Assembly: GCA_937883945.1 (NCBI GenBank)
Contig: CAKZXY010000015.1
Span: forward strand, 1-34,127
DNA length: 34,127 nucleotides
DNA from: an uncultured Clavibacter sp.
GTDB taxonomy: Bacteria; Actinomycetota; Actinomycetes; Nanopelagicales; Nanopelagicaceae
Direction of reading: 5' to 3'
Below, piece by piece: positions 1 through 10,841 of this stretch (position 1 is its first letter; each line of letters begins with the position of its first letter). A program made the position numbers and the translations under genes. The notes beneath the pieces are model-generated. The model saw only the letters and a program-made list of their open reading frames with translations, did not search any database and was not told where the DNA came from.

Positions 1-1
1 G

Positions 2-1120
2 GTCACAAAAGCTGGAGTTGTCGGAGCAGGCTTAATGGCCTCTCAGTTAGCGCTTCTAATAATCAGAAATCTAAAAGTTCCAGTAGTTATGACCGATCTT
101 GACCAAGAGCGAGTCGATAAAGGTGTGGCTTGGGTTAGAAATGAAATTACTAAGTTAGTAGAGAAAAAGCGTCTAAACCCAGAGGCGGCAACGAGATTAT
201 CGTCTCTAATCTCAGGATCAGTAAGTCAATCAGCTTTTGCCGGATGTGATTTCATAATTGAAGCGGTATTTGAAGAACTCTCAATAAAGCAGAAATTATT
301 TAAGGATCTGGAAGCGATAATCTCTCCTGAGTGTGTTCTTGCTACCAATACTTCATCACTCTCAGTTGAGAAAATGGGCGAAGGCCTTAAGAACCCTGAG
401 CGAGTTGTTGGATTCCACTTCTTTAATCCAGTTGCCATCATGCCGCTTTTGGAGGTTGCAAGAACTTCAAAAACCGATGATGCCACCACTGCAACTGCAA
501 TCAGCGTAGGCAAAGAGCTAAAGAAAATAATGATTATCTGTAAAGATGCTCCAGGATTTGTAGTTAATCGTCTACTAACAAGATTTATGGGCGAGGTAAC
601 AGATGCTGTTGATGAGGGAACTCCGACAGATGTGGCCGATAACGCTCTGCGTCCACTTGGATTTCCAATGTCGCCATTTGAACTATTTGGTTTAGTTGGC
701 CCAGGAGTAGCTCTTCATGTCTCTAAGACTTTAAATGCCAACCTAGGTCCGCGCTATCGCATCTCCCCTACTGTTTCTCGAATGGTGGAGAAAGGCGTTA
801 AAACTTTCTATATCAAAGATGAAAATGGCGCTTTTGTTGTTAACCCTGAGGCCATTGCCTTAATTGAAAAGGGAGATAAACCTTCAACTGCAGAGCAAGT
901 TCGCACCAGAGCTCTTTCAGCACTTGCTCAAGAGGCAAGAATGATGCTCGATGAAGGCGTTGTTGCAACCGCATCAGAGATTGATCTCTGCATGTTGTTA
1001 GGGGCTGGATGGCCAATGCACTTGGGCGGGATATTGCCTTATCTGGATAGAGAAGGAATTAGTGAAGCGGTTTGCGGTCAGCGTTTTCATCCGCCGCAAG
1101 TTGCATCCCTTCCTGCTTAA
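2..1120 (+). CDS. fadB: 3-hydroxyacyl-CoA dehydrogenase (FadB/FadJ-type), 5'-truncated by window edge
   Basis: Frame is open from base 2 and adds VTKAGVVGAGL before the listed ORF, completing a Rossmann GxGxxx motif; FHFFNPVAIMPLLEV and DAPGFVVNRLL motifs typical of 3-hydroxyacyl-CoA dehydrogenases. Confidence 0.9.
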   Translation, partial: VTKAGVVGAGLMASQLALLIIRNLKVPVVMTDLDQERVDKGVAWVRNEITKLVEKKRLNPEAATRLSSLISGSVSQSAFAGCDFIIEAVFEELSIKQKLFKDLEAIISPECVLATNTSSLSVEKMGEGLKNPERVVGFHFFNPVAIMPLLEVARTSKTDDATTATAISVGKELKKIMIICKDAPGFVVNRLLTRFMGEVTDAVDEGTPTDVADNALRPLGFPMSPFELFGLVGPGVALHVSKTLNANLGPRYRISPTVSRMVEKGVKTFYIKDENGAFVVNPEAIALIEKGDKPSTAEQVRTRALSALAQEARMMLDEGVVATASEIDLCMLLGAGWPMHLGGILPYLDREGISEAVCGQRFHPPQVASLPA

Positions 1121-2993
1121 CATTTAACGAAGCCCAGCCAACTAATTGACGGCTGATGCTCTGTGAAGTGATTCCAATATCTTGCAAAATCTCGGCGCGC
1201 TTTGAATGTTGAATGAATTCCAATGGCACTCCAATTGAATGAATTGGCATATCTAAATCATTTTCACGAAATAGCTCAGATAACGTACTAGCAATTCCGC
1301 CATGCTTGATTCCATCCTCTAGCACCACCACTCGTTTAAATCTTAAAGCCATTGCAAGAAGTGAATCTGCTGGTAGTGGCTTAACCCAGAGTGGATCGAT
1401 AACGGTTACTCCAACGCCCTCACGAAATGCCTGAGCTGCTGCATCAATTGCAAGAGGCGCCATTGCGCCGATACTTACCAGAAGAATGTCTGAACTCTCA
1501 CCGCGATAGAGAACATCTAGCCCGCCACGTCTTTCAAATGCTGGCAGATCTTTTCCAATTGCTCCCTTTGGAAAGCGAATAATTGAAGGGGCATCCGAGA
1601 TTGCAACAGCCTCTGCTAGCGACTCTTTCAACCTTGCTCCATCGCGGGGCGCTGCAACAAATGCATTAGGAATAATTCCAGTTAGAGCTAGATCCCAGAT
1701 TCCATGATGAGAAGGTCCATCATCTCCAGTTATTCCTGCTCTATCTAAAACAAAGGTAACTCCAGCTTTATGTAAACCGACATCTAGTAGCAATTGATCA
1801 AATGCGCGGTTTAGAAATGTTGAATAGACCGCAACTACTGGGTGAAGTCCGGTGTAGGCCATTCCAGCAGCTGAGGTGACTGCATGCTGCTCTGCGATTC
1901 CAACATCAAATGTTCGCTCCGGAAATTCTGCTTGGAATCGATCAAGTCCCGTTGGACCAAGCATGGCGGCGGTAATTGCCACAACGTCTTTTCGCTCTCG
2001 CCCAATCTCAACTAGCGCCTCAGAAAATACTCTCGTCCATGTAGAACCATTATTTGAAAGCGGCTCCCCTGTTTCAGGATCAACCACTCCAACTGCATGA
2101 AACTTCTCTGCCTCATCATTGAGCGCTGGAGCATGTCCTCGGCCTTTTTCAGTGATGGCATGGACCAATACCGGTCCTGAGAATTTCTTTGCTTGAATTA
2201 GAGCTCGCTCAAGTGCAGGAATGTCATGGCCATCTACTGGCCCCAAATACTTTAGTCCTAGATCTTCAAACATTCCCTGAGGGGCGACAATATCTTTAAT
2301 GCCCTTCTTCATTCCATGGAGAGTTTCATAGATCGGATTTCCCACAACCGGAGTCTTTTCTAATACTTGCTTTCCCCAATCAAGGAATTTCTCATATCCT
2401 TTAGTAGCGCGAAGCGTTGAAAGATAGGTAGCTACTCCACCAATAGTTGGTGAGTAAGAGCGTTCATTATCGTTAACAACAATCACAAGTTTTAGATCAT
2501 CTGAAGCAGCAATATTGTTTAAAGCCTCCCAAGACATTCCACCCGTTAGAGCTCCATCTCCAACTACCGCTACAACAGTTCTATCGCTCTGATTCTGCAG
2601 AGCAAAGCCGCGAGCAATTCCATCAGCCCATGAGAGAGCAGTTGAGGCGTGAGAGTTTTCAATTACATCATGTTCACTCTCTGCCCTACTTGGATATCCG
2701 GCGATTCCTCCGCGCTGACGAAGCTTTTCAAATCCTGCTGCTCTACCGGTTAATATCTTATGAACATAACTTTGATGCCCTGTGTCATAAACCATGACAT
2801 CTTGGGGAGATTCAAATACGCGATGAAGAGCGATACTTAACTCCACAATTCCAAGATTTGGACCTAGATGTCCGCCCGACTTTGAAACTTTCTCAATCAG
2901 AAAAGCTCTGATCTCTGCAGCTAACTCAGTTAGCTCCTCTTGGCTAAAACGCGCCAAATCGCCAGGAGATTTAATTCGGCTTAGGTGTTTCAT
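1059..2993 (-). CDS. dxs: 1-deoxy-D-xylulose-5-phosphate synthase
   Basis: 644 aa; SGGHLGPNLGIVEL, VVGDGALTGGMSWEALNN (TPP-binding) and DVGIAEQHAVT motifs. Confidence 0.97.
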   Translation of the reverse strand: MKHLSRIKSPGDLARFSQEELTELAAEIRAFLIEKVSKSGGHLGPNLGIVELSIALHRVFESPQDVMVYDTGHQSYVHKILTGRAAGFEKLRQRGGIAGYPSRAESEHDVIENSHASTALSWADGIARGFALQNQSDRTVVAVVGDGALTGGMSWEALNNIAASDDLKLVIVVNDNERSYSPTIGGVATYLSTLRATKGYEKFLDWGKQVLEKTPVVGNPIYETLHGMKKGIKDIVAPQGMFEDLGLKYLGPVDGHDIPALERALIQAKKFSGPVLVHAITEKGRGHAPALNDEAEKFHAVGVVDPETGEPLSNNGSTWTRVFSEALVEIGRERKDVVAITAAMLGPTGLDRFQAEFPERTFDVGIAEQHAVTSAAGMAYTGLHPVVAVYSTFLNRAFDQLLLDVGLHKAGVTFVLDRAGITGDDGPSHHGIWDLALTGIIPNAFVAAPRDGARLKESLAEAVAISDAPSIIRFPKGAIGKDLPAFERRGGLDVLYRGESSDILLVSIGAMAPLAIDAAAQAFREGVGVTVIDPLWVKPLPADSLLAMALRFKRVVVLEDGIKHGGIASTLSELFRENDLDMPIHSIGVPLEFIQHSKRAEILQDIGITSQSISRQLVGWASLNVKQEGMQLAADENADRKPLH

Positions 2994-3013
2994 GTCTAGA
3001 TTCTATCGGTGAA

Positions 3014-5671
3014 CTAGGAAAGAAGAGAGCGCAAGACGTACTGCATGATTCCCCCGTGGCGATAGTAATCAGCCTCACCTGGGGTATCGATACGAACCTT
3101 TGCCTCAAAGCTCTTATCCCCTGCCGTTACAGTAACGATACTTGGAATGCGACCTTCGTTTAAAGCAGTAACGCCAGTTATTGAAAACACTTCTTCGCCG
3201 CTTAGCCCCAATGAATTAGCATCTTGACCATCAAGGAATTGCAGAGGAAGAACTCCCATTCCAATTAAATTAGATCGATGAATTCTCTCAAAAGATTCAG
3301 CAATGACTGCTTTTACTCCAAGAAGCGCAGTTCCTTTTGCAGCCCAATCCCTAGAAGAGCCAGAGCCATATTCTTTTCCTGCCAGAATCACCAAAGCAAT
3401 ATTGGCATCTTGATATGCCATTGATGCATCATAGATGGTGCTCTGCTTACCACCATCAATAAAGTTTCTAGTAAAGCCACCTTCAACTCCATCAAGTAAG
3501 AGATTCTTTAAGCGAATATTTGCAAAAGTTCCTCTAATCATTACTTCATGATTACCGCGTCGCGACCCATAGGAATTAAAGTCAGATTTTTCTACGCCAT
3601 TTTCTGCTAAGTATTTTCCTGCCGGAGAATCAACTTTAATTGACCCTGCTGGTGATATGTGATCGGTAGTCACCGAATCACCAAGCCTTGCCAGAACTCT
3701 TGCATCTGAAATATCAGTAACTGGAAGTGGATTTCTAGGCATAGATTCAAAGTAAGGAGGTTTTCTAACATAGGTAGATTTTGGATCCCATTCAAAAATC
3801 TTTCCTTCAGGAGTTGCAAGCGAGGTCCAGCGATGATCTCCGGCAAAGACACTTGAATAATCTTTCTTAAACATATCTGAGGTAACCACTGAATCAATTA
3901 CGCCTTGAATCTCTTGCATACTTGGCCAGATATCTTTAAGGAATACATCATTTCCAGAGCTATCTTGCCCTAGTGGATCTTTATCAAAGTCATGATCCAT
4001 ACTTCCAGCAATTGAATAAGCGACAACTAGCGGAGGCGATGCTAGGTAGTTCATTTTCACATCAGGGCTAATACGACCTTCGAAATTTCTATTTCCAGAG
4101 AGCACCGCTGCCACTGCAAGATCATTGTCATTTACTGCTTTGCTAACCTCTATAGGCAATGGGCCAGAGTTTCCAATACAGGTAACACATCCATAGCCAA
4201 CAAGATTAAATCCAAGTTTTTCTAGATATGGAGTTAGCCCTGACTTCTCATAGTAGTTGGTAACCACCTTTGAACCTGGCGCAAGAGTGGTCTTCACCCA
4301 AGGCTTACTCATCAAACCTTTTTCAATAGCTTTCTTAGCAAGAAGTCCTGCCCCAATCATCACTGAAGGATTTGAAGTATTAGTGCAAGAAGTGATCGAA
4401 GCAATTACCACTGAGCCATTGGTAATAGATCCTTTTCTTGAATTTACTTCAATTGCTATCGGCTTAGTAGCAGTATCACTTGAGAGATATGAAGGGAGAA
4501 TTTTGGCAAAGGAACTCTTAGCATCACTAAGAGAGACTCGATCTTGGGGTCTCTTTGGCCCTGCAATTGATGGCACAACACTTGATAGATCAAGCTCTAA
4601 TCGCTCTGAATATCTTGGCTCTGCTGATGGGTCATGCCATAGACCTTGAGCCTTGGCATATTTCTCAACTAGCTCTAACTGTTCACCACTTCTTCCAGTT
4701 AACTCTAGATACTTAATAGTTTCTTGATCGATTGGGAAAATCGCCACAGTTGAGCCGTATTCGGGTGACATATTTCCAATTGTGGCTCGATTAGCCATAG
4801 GAAGAGCGCATACTCCAGGACCGTAGAACTCAACAAACTTGCCAACTACGCCATGCTTTCTAAGCATCTCAGTGATAGTTAAAACTAAATCAGTTGCAGT
4901 TGTTCCAACTGCTAGAGATCCACTTAATTTAAAGCCCAAAACTCTAGGAATTAACATCGAAACTGGCTGACCAAGAAGGGCTGCCTCCGCTTCAATGCCG
5001 CCCACTCCCCAACCAAGAACTCCAAGGCCATTGACCATAGTGGTGTGTGAATCGGTTCCAACCACGGTATCTGGATATGCCCGCTGCGCACCATTTACCG
5101 CTCTTACCATTACTACTCTTGCAAGATATTCAATATTTACTTGATGAACAATTCCTGTCCCGGGAGGAACTACTTTAAATTCATCAAAGGCGCTCTGACC
5201 CCAACGAAGGAAGCGATATCGCTCTTGATTTCTCTCATATTCAATATCAACATTTTCTTTGAAGGAATCAACGGTTCCATATTTATCTGCAATAACTGAG
5301 TGATCAATAACTAGCTCAGCAGGGGCTAAAGGATTTACGCGGGATGGATCCCCGCCAAGTTCTGCAATTGCCTCTCTCATAGTGGCAAGATCAACAACGC
5401 AGGGAACCCCCGTGAAATCTTGCATAATCACACGCGCTGGAGTGAATTGAATTTCAGTATCAGGAATTGATTCAGGGTTCCATGAAGCAAGAGCTTCTAT
5501 CTGCTTAGCTGTGATATTTGCACCATCTTCGGTGCGAAGGAGATTTTCTAGCAATACTTTTAATGAGAAGGGAAGAGAATTTGCTTGAGCAAGTTTGGTG
5601 ATATCAAAGATTTCATAGCTCTTGCCTGATACTTCAAGCGAGCTCTTTGCGCCAAAGGAGTTCTTACTCAT
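3014..5671 (-). CDS. acnA: Aconitate hydratase A
   Basis: 885 aa; [39 protein letters not shown] and [14 protein letters not shown] Fe-S cluster motifs; C-terminal swivel domain with [11 protein letters not shown]. Confidence 0.98.
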   Translation of the reverse strand: MSKNSFGAKSSLEVSGKSYEIFDITKLAQANSLPFSLKVLLENLLRTEDGANITAKQIEALASWNPESIPDTEIQFTPARVIMQDFTGVPCVVDLATMREAIAELGGDPSRVNPLAPAELVIDHSVIADKYGTVDSFKENVDIEYERNQERYRFLRWGQSAFDEFKVVPPGTGIVHQVNIEYLARVVMVRAVNGAQRAYPDTVVGTDSHTTMVNGLGVLGWGVGGIEAEAALLGQPVSMLIPRVLGFKLSGSLAVGTTATDLVLTITEMLRKHGVVGKFVEFYGPGVCALPMANRATIGNMSPEYGSTVAIFPIDQETIKYLELTGRSGEQLELVEKYAKAQGLWHDPSAEPRYSERLELDLSSVVPSIAGPKRPQDRVSLSDAKSSFAKILPSYLSSDTATKPIAIEVNSRKGSITNGSVVIASITSCTNTSNPSVMIGAGLLAKKAIEKGLMSKPWVKTTLAPGSKVVTNYYEKSGLTPYLEKLGFNLVGYGCVTCIGNSGPLPIEVSKAVNDNDLAVAAVLSGNRNFEGRISPDVKMNYLASPPLVVAYSIAGSMDHDFDKDPLGQDSSGNDVFLKDIWPSMQEIQGVIDSVVTSDMFKKDYSSVFAGDHRWTSLATPEGKIFEWDPKSTYVRKPPYFESMPRNPLPVTDISDARVLARLGDSVTTDHISPAGSIKVDSPAGKYLAENGVEKSDFNSYGSRRGNHEVMIRGTFANIRLKNLLLDGVEGGFTRNFIDGGKQSTIYDASMAYQDANIALVILAGKEYGSGSSRDWAAKGTALLGVKAVIAESFERIHRSNLIGMGVLPLQFLDGQDANSLGLSGEEVFSITGVTALNEGRIPSIVTVTAGDKSFEAKVRIDTPGEADYYRHGGIMQYVLRSLLS

Positions 5672-5729
5672 ATGCCCATCTTAACTGTTGCCATGCAAAG
5701 TGCTCAAAAACGAATTACTAGAGAATTAC

Positions 5730-6884
5730 TCAAGAAGTAATGAAACGCGCCACAAGCTCCATATGGGCAGTCATTGGGAAGAGGTCAAAGGCCCTGATTT
5801 GATCTAATTTATATCCCTGTGCTGCTAGATAAGCGCTATCTCGGGCAAGTGCGGCTGGATCACAGGCAACATAGACAATCGTTCTTGGAGCAAGTGAGGC
5901 AATACTTGAAATGACTCTCTCTCCCGCGCCAGCGCGAGGAGGATCAAGAAGAACTACATTTGCTGCTCGATACTTCTTCAAGCTTGCCTCAACTTTTGCT
6001 TCAACTATCTCAACTCTTGGCTCTAGCGCAAAGTTTCGTCTAGCATCGATGATCGCATTCTCATCAGATTCAATTAAGGTAATTCTTCCTGCAACTCCAA
6101 GCTGAGATAAAAGGGCTGCGCTAAATAGCCCTGCTCCCCCATAGAGATCGAAGATGTGATCTGCAGGCTCTGCCTGAACATAATCTCTAACTACTTGACT
6201 TAAAACAGTTGGCGCCATGCGATGGCTCTGCCAGAAGGTAATTGGATTTAACGAGAAGTTAATATCATCTACCTGCTCCTCTATCAGCCCTAAATTCTCT
6301 CGACCTTCGATCACCACTGCGCTCTGGCCTTTACTAGTAATGGCCACATCGACCCGCTTTGATTTTGGCAATTTAGCCTGATTAATCTTCTCGATATCTA
6401 TATCTTCATGAGCGATTAGGCATTTATCAATTTCAACTATCTGATTTGAGCGCGAGGCATAGAGACCAACCTTGCCATTTTCAGATACTGTAAATTCCAT
6501 TCTGCTCCGCCAATGTAAATTCGGTTTAACTTCTTCCACTTCTACATCGATCTCCATTTTAGCAAGGCGGCTAAATTGTTCTTTGATAATTTCGCTCTTT
6601 AAATCCCGCTGATAACTAAGATCTATATGTTGAAAATCGCATCCCCCGCAGCCATCAAAGCGAGCATATGAACAAGGTGGGCTTACCCGATGTTTAGAAG
6701 CTTTAATCACTGAGATGCAGTTTCCTCTCGCAAAGCTCTTTGTCACATCGCTAATCTCAACGATCACACGCTCTCCAGGGATTGCATGTCTTACAAAAAT
6801 AACTCTTCCGTCGTAGCGTGCTATGCAGTGGCCGCCATGCGCGATAGCTGTGATATCGACTTCTAATTGATCACCGCTTTGCAC
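5730..6884 (-). CDS. TRAM-domain class I SAM-dependent RNA (uracil-5-)methyltransferase, RumA/TrmA-like
   Basis: N-terminal TRAM-like segment, CSYARFDGCGGCDFQH Fe-S cysteines, DLYGGAGLFSAAL SAM motif, VYVACDPAALARD catalytic cysteine region. Confidence 0.9.
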   Translation of the reverse strand: MQSGDQLEVDITAIAHGGHCIARYDGRVIFVRHAIPGERVIVEISDVTKSFARGNCISVIKASKHRVSPPCSYARFDGCGGCDFQHIDLSYQRDLKSEIIKEQFSRLAKMEIDVEVEEVKPNLHWRSRMEFTVSENGKVGLYASRSNQIVEIDKCLIAHEDIDIEKINQAKLPKSKRVDVAITSKGQSAVVIEGRENLGLIEEQVDDINFSLNPITFWQSHRMAPTVLSQVVRDYVQAEPADHIFDLYGGAGLFSAALLSQLGVAGRITLIESDENAIIDARRNFALEPRVEIVEAKVEASLKKYRAANVVLLDPPRAGAGERVISSIASLAPRTIVYVACDPAALARDSAYLAAQGYKLDQIRAFDLFPMTAHMELVARFITS

Positions 6885-6985
6885 TCGCGCACCTTTCCCA
6901 AAAAATTCATTGAAGCACTTATTTCTCGTGCTATCCCTCGCGTGGATTAGAGGGAATCTAGCCTAAAGGTGTAAATTCTCCTTTT

Positions 6986-7648
6986 GTGCATGTCGTAATC
7001 ATGGGTTGCGGCCGAGTCGGTTCTACCCTGGCAAAAGATTTTCAGGCTCTGGGCCATAGCGTTGCCGTAATCGACCAAGATCGTGAAGCTTTTCGTCGCC
7101 TTGGCGCAGATTTCAATGGGCTAACTGTGGCTGGAATGGGCTTTGATCGCGACACTTTATTAGAGGCAGGAATTCAAAGAGCTGATGCATTTGCCGCAGT
7201 TTCAAATGGTGATAATTCAAATATTTTGGCAGCCAGAGTTGCTAGAGAAACTTATGGAGTAGCAAGCGTTGTGGCTCGAATTTATGATCCAGGTAGAGCT
7301 GAGATTTACCAAAGGCTAGGCATTCCTACCGTTGCAACTGTTCTATGGACTACAGATCAAATTATGAGAAGGCTACTTCCGCAGGGATCTCGCTCTGAGT
7401 GGCAAGATGCATCAGGAAAAGTGCAACTAGCTGAGATTGCTTTGCATCGTGATTGGTATGGACGTCCAGTTTCACTAATTGAACAACATACCGATGCTCG
7501 CGTCGCTTTCGTTACAAGGCTTGGCGAAGGCTTGATTCCCAATGAACACACTGTCTTGCAAGAAGGCGATGTTGTTCATGTAATGGTTGAAGATAAGAAC
7601 TTAGCCTCAACCGAGGCCTCCCTTGCCCTTCCTCCGAGTGGGCAGTAG
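6986..7648 (+). CDS. trkA: TrkA-family K+ uptake regulatory protein (CeoB-like)
   Basis: GTG start; MHVVIMGCGRVGSTLAKDF TrkA-N NAD-binding motif plus TrkA-C region. Confidence 0.92.
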   Translation: MHVVIMGCGRVGSTLAKDFQALGHSVAVIDQDREAFRRLGADFNGLTVAGMGFDRDTLLEAGIQRADAFAAVSNGDNSNILAARVARETYGVASVVARIYDPGRAEIYQRLGIPTVATVLWTTDQIMRRLLPQGSRSEWQDASGKVQLAEIALHRDWYGRPVSLIEQHTDARVAFVTRLGEGLIPNEHTVLQEGDVVHVMVEDKNLASTEASLALPPSGQ

Positions 7649-7650
7649 AG

Positions 7651-8310
7651 ATGAGAATTGCTATCGCAGGTGCTGGTAATGCAGGGCGAGCTATCGCCAG
7701 AGAGCTAATTGAAAATGGCCATCAAGTATTACTAATAGATAAGAATCCAAAGTCTCTTAAAATGGAGAGCGTCCCATCAGCTGAGTGGCTTCTAGCAGAT
7801 GCCTGTGAGATCAGCTCACTTGATAGGGCCAAACTTGATACCTGCCAAGTTATGGTTGCAGCTACCGGAGATGACAAGGTAAATCTTGTGGCATCACTTC
7901 TTGCCAAGACTGAGTATGGAGTTCCAAGAGTAGTTGCAAGAGTAAATCATCCAAAAAATGAGTGGCTATTTGATTCTTCTTGGGGCGTTGATGTCGCTGT
8001 TTCAACTCCAAGAATTATTGCTGCCCTTGTTGAGGAAGCTGTCTCTGTTGGAGATATTGTCAGACTCTTCTCACTTAAAGCTGGCGAGGCGAGTTTAGTT
8101 GAACTAACTCTTCCTGATAACTCTTCCTGCCTTGGAAAATCTGTTGAAGAAATTTCACTTCCGCAAGATGCCTCACTTGCAGCGATTATTAGAGATGGCC
8201 ATGTGATAACTCCAGCAGATCATGATGTTTTTGCAGCTGGAGATGAACTAATTTTTGTTACTACCGCAGAGGCGGAGGTCTCATTAAAGGCTTGCTTTAT
8301 TAAGGATTAG
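7651..8310 (+). CDS. trkA: Second tandem TrkA-family K+ uptake regulatory protein (CeoC-like)
   Basis: MRIAIAGAGNAGRAIARELIENGH Rossmann motif; 219 aa TrkA-N/TrkA-C architecture, 2 bp after the previous TrkA gene. Confidence 0.92.
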   Translation: MRIAIAGAGNAGRAIARELIENGHQVLLIDKNPKSLKMESVPSAEWLLADACEISSLDRAKLDTCQVMVAATGDDKVNLVASLLAKTEYGVPRVVARVNHPKNEWLFDSSWGVDVAVSTPRIIAALVEEAVSVGDIVRLFSLKAGEASLVELTLPDNSSCLGKSVEEISLPQDASLAAIIRDGHVITPADHDVFAAGDELIFVTTAEAEVSLKACFIKD

Positions 8311-8939
8311 CTCTCTTTACCAATTCGCAAGTCATCTCTTAGCTTTGGGCCACTTTTAATTACCAACCATGTTGCCCAAGCTGTAGCGATAAATAGCGGA
8401 TAGCCCATAATTAATCTGGCGCTTCCTAGTAAATTAACATTTCCACTTACATATAGTGGATACTGCACAATAAGACGGATGGCAAACATTCCAACCCAGA
8501 GCCAGGTTGCTTTGATATAGACCTTGGTTCTTGCAGGATCTTTGCGCCATCTAAAGTTCTCTTCCAAGAGTGGACCGATAATGAGTCCTATCACTGGCCA
8601 GCGCAGAAGTATTGAAATCAAATAGGCAGATCCATAGATCGCATTGGTCCAGAGCCCTGGAAGATAGAAATCTTCCGCCTTTCCAGTGCGCATCGAGAGC
8701 CAAGCGCATATTCCAACGCCAATTACTCCAGAGAGCGCATGCTGGATTGTTTCGCGCTTTACCAATCTAAGAAGTGTTAAAAGTAGTGAGAGAGCAAGTG
8801 CGGCATAGGCTGAATCTCTAACATCCTTTGTGATATTAAATGCGATAAGAAAGAGCAGAGCGGGAAGCCCAGAATCTATTAGCCCTTTAACTCCCCCCAT
8901 AGCAGAGAGGATTTTTGCTTTATCTTCACTCTCGCTCAT
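8307..8939 (-). CDS. DUF3159 family integral membrane protein
   Basis: Multiple hydrophobic helices; GGVKGLIDSGLPALLFL and LLEENFRWRKDPARTKVYIKATWLW resemble the actinobacterial DUF3159 family; located beside TrkA genes as expected. Confidence 0.82.
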   Translation of the reverse strand: MSESEDKAKILSAMGGVKGLIDSGLPALLFLIAFNITKDVRDSAYAALALSLLLTLLRLVKRETIQHALSGVIGVGICAWLSMRTGKAEDFYLPGLWTNAIYGSAYLISILLRWPVIGLIIGPLLEENFRWRKDPARTKVYIKATWLWVGMFAIRLIVQYPLYVSGNVNLLGSARLIMGYPLFIATAWATWLVIKSGPKLRDDLRIGKES

Positions 8940-9370
8940 GAGCGCCCACTTGATCCAAAGCCAGAGCCACTTCGATTAGATCCAGGAAGTTCTTCTACTG
9001 CAACAAACTCAGCACGTTCAACTCTCTGGAAAACCAATTGCGCGATGCGATCGCCACGCTTTATCTCAAAGCTCTCACTCTGGTCATGATTAATTACTAT
9101 TACTGAAATCTCTCCACGATAACCAGCATCTATTGTCCCTGGGGCATTTACTAGCCCAACTCCATATTTAACAGCAAGGCCAGAGCGGGGATGAACAAAG
9201 GCGGCGTATCCATCACTTAATGCGATAGCAATACCGGTTGGAACAAGAGCTCTCATGCCAGGCTCAATTGTGATATCTATCGCTGAATAGATATCAGCTC
9301 CAGCATCGCCAGGCTTTGCATATTTGGGCATAGGTAGGCCTGTATCTAATTGGGTAATTAGTACTTTCAT
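8936..9370 (-). CDS. dut: dUTP diphosphatase
   Basis: PGDAGADIYS, HPRSGLAVKYGVGLVNAPGTIDAGYRGEI, RGDRIAQLV and C-terminal RSGSGFGSSG motifs. Confidence 0.97.
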   Translation of the reverse strand: MKVLITQLDTGLPMPKYAKPGDAGADIYSAIDITIEPGMRALVPTGIAIALSDGYAAFVHPRSGLAVKYGVGLVNAPGTIDAGYRGEISVIVINHDQSESFEIKRGDRIAQLVFQRVERAEFVAVEELPGSNRSGSGFGSSGRS

Positions 9371-9945
9371 GGATTGATCTCAAACTCAGTATCGATAGAT
9401 AGATCTCTTCGATCTTTTAATACACCCTTAAATTCCTCTGATGCATGATTAATGAAGTGCTCCATAGGGACAACAATAAATATCGCTGCAGCCTCAACTG
9501 CTAAAACTCCATTATCTGAACCAATTCTGCCCTCAGCCCTGGTGAATATCTTTCTACCCTCTTGGCCGATTATTTCAGCATTGATAAATAGCGTGCTTCC
9601 AACTGGAACTGGGGCAAGAAATGATGTTTCAAGTTTTCCAGTTACTGCCGGCTCTCGAACTAACCACATTAACTTTCCTAAAGCTTCATCAAAGGCGCAT
9701 GAGAGCAGCCCGCCATGAGCAAGACCTGGAGCTCCTTGATGTAAATCGGTAACTCTAAATTGCGCAGTGATGTTCATACTATCTCCGGCATAGGCAACAA
9801 GATGTAAACCTGCAGGATGGTTAGGGCCACAGCCATAGCAATCAAGGTTATGAGAGCCGAGTAACTTGCCACTTGATGGAGCATCAGGATGGCGAGGCGG
9901 GACTTTAACTCCGGGGGGAACTTGAATATTTAGCTGGCGTGACAT
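9367..9945 (-). CDS. PaaI-like hotdog-fold thioesterase
   Basis: HQGAPGLAHGGLLSCAFDEALG hotdog motif; LETSFLAPVPVGSTLFINAEI. Confidence 0.8.
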   Translation of the reverse strand: MSRQLNIQVPPGVKVPPRHPDAPSSGKLLGSHNLDCYGCGPNHPAGLHLVAYAGDSMNITAQFRVTDLHQGAPGLAHGGLLSCAFDEALGKLMWLVREPAVTGKLETSFLAPVPVGSTLFINAEIIGQEGRKIFTRAEGRIGSDNGVLAVEAAAIFIVVPMEHFINHASEEFKGVLKDRRDLSIDTEFEINP

Positions 9946-10433
9946 GGGGTGAAGATTACCCTGTCGATAGGCAGGCGCTATCTAAAGCAAGGAAGTACTC
10001 TCATCTCATGCGCGAGGTAATGAGATGGCCAATCTGGCTTATTTTCTTAGTTATCTGCTTTGATCTATCAATCTTGCTAGCTATCTGGGCCTCACTTGGA
10101 AATATGGCCACATTCATTACTGCAATTATTCTCACTATCTCAACTATCTACTTCTATCATGCAACATCACTAACCCTTGAGCTCAATTCAGAGCGCCTTA
10201 GGGCGGGTCGGGCAAATATAGAGCTTCAATATTTAAAGAAGGTAGAAGTATTAAGCAAAGAAGATATGTCATTTCATCGTGGAGCAGGCATAAATCCCCA
10301 GGCCTTCCTTGCGCTGCGCTTCTGGGTTAAAAAAGGTTTAAAAGTTGAAATTGCAGATCAGCGTGATCCCACACCATTTTGGTTGATAAGTTCTAAACAT
10401 CCAGAACGATTTTTAGAGAGATTAAATCCTTAA
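9939..10433 (+). CDS. DUF3093 family membrane protein
   Basis: Two N-terminal hydrophobic helices and C-terminal NPQAFLALRFWVKKGLKVEIADQRDPTPFWLISSKHPERF typical of DUF3093. Start uncertain (GTG 9939, or a later start such as ATG 10008). Confidence 0.78.
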   Translation: MTWGEDYPVDRQALSKARKYSHLMREVMRWPIWLIFLVICFDLSILLAIWASLGNMATFITAIILTISTIYFYHATSLTLELNSERLRAGRANIELQYLKKVEVLSKEDMSFHRGAGINPQAFLALRFWVKKGLKVEIADQRDPTPFWLISSKHPERFLERLNP

Positions 10434-10723
10434 GCACAATCTTTGCAGACTGCTTTGACTCCCTCACCACGTGCTACTTGAGTAATGTGATGAACTAAGA
10501 AGCACCGAGAACAGGTAAATTCATTATCTTGCTTAGGAACTACCCGAACTGATAACTCTTCACCAGATAAATCTGCTCCTGGCAGCTCAACATTTTCTGC
10601 CTCTTCCTCATCGAGATCAACCTGACCTGATTGTGCTTCAGCCCTTCTAGCCTTTAACTCTTCTAGGGATTCCTCATGTAACTCTTCATCGGTTTTTCGA
10701 GGCGTGTCGTAATCAGTTGCCAT
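10430..10723 (-). CDS. DUF4193 family protein
   Basis: MATDYDTPRKTDEELHEESLEELKARR N-terminus and C-terminal CSRCFLVHH...CKDC putative zinc site, characteristic of actinobacterial DUF4193. Confidence 0.88.
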   Translation of the reverse strand: MATDYDTPRKTDEELHEESLEELKARRAEAQSGQVDLDEEEAENVELPGADLSGEELSVRVVPKQDNEFTCSRCFLVHHITQVARGEGVKAVCKDCA

Positions 10724-10822
10724 TGATCTCTCACCACCAATCTCTTCTTACTTAGAGCCAGACCATTTAGTCACTTGGCTACGGGCGGATAATGCCCAAC
10801 TACTTGCTCGCTGTCCTATCCA

Positions 10823-10841
10823 ACACTCGGCGTGTCGCAAT
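10823..10841 (-). promoter_or_regulatory. 19-bp motif shared with the HU-gene upstream region
   Basis: Plus-strand acactcggcgtgtcgcaat (minus ATTGCGACACGCCGAGTGT), 100 nt upstream of the DUF4193 start. Confidence 0.5.
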
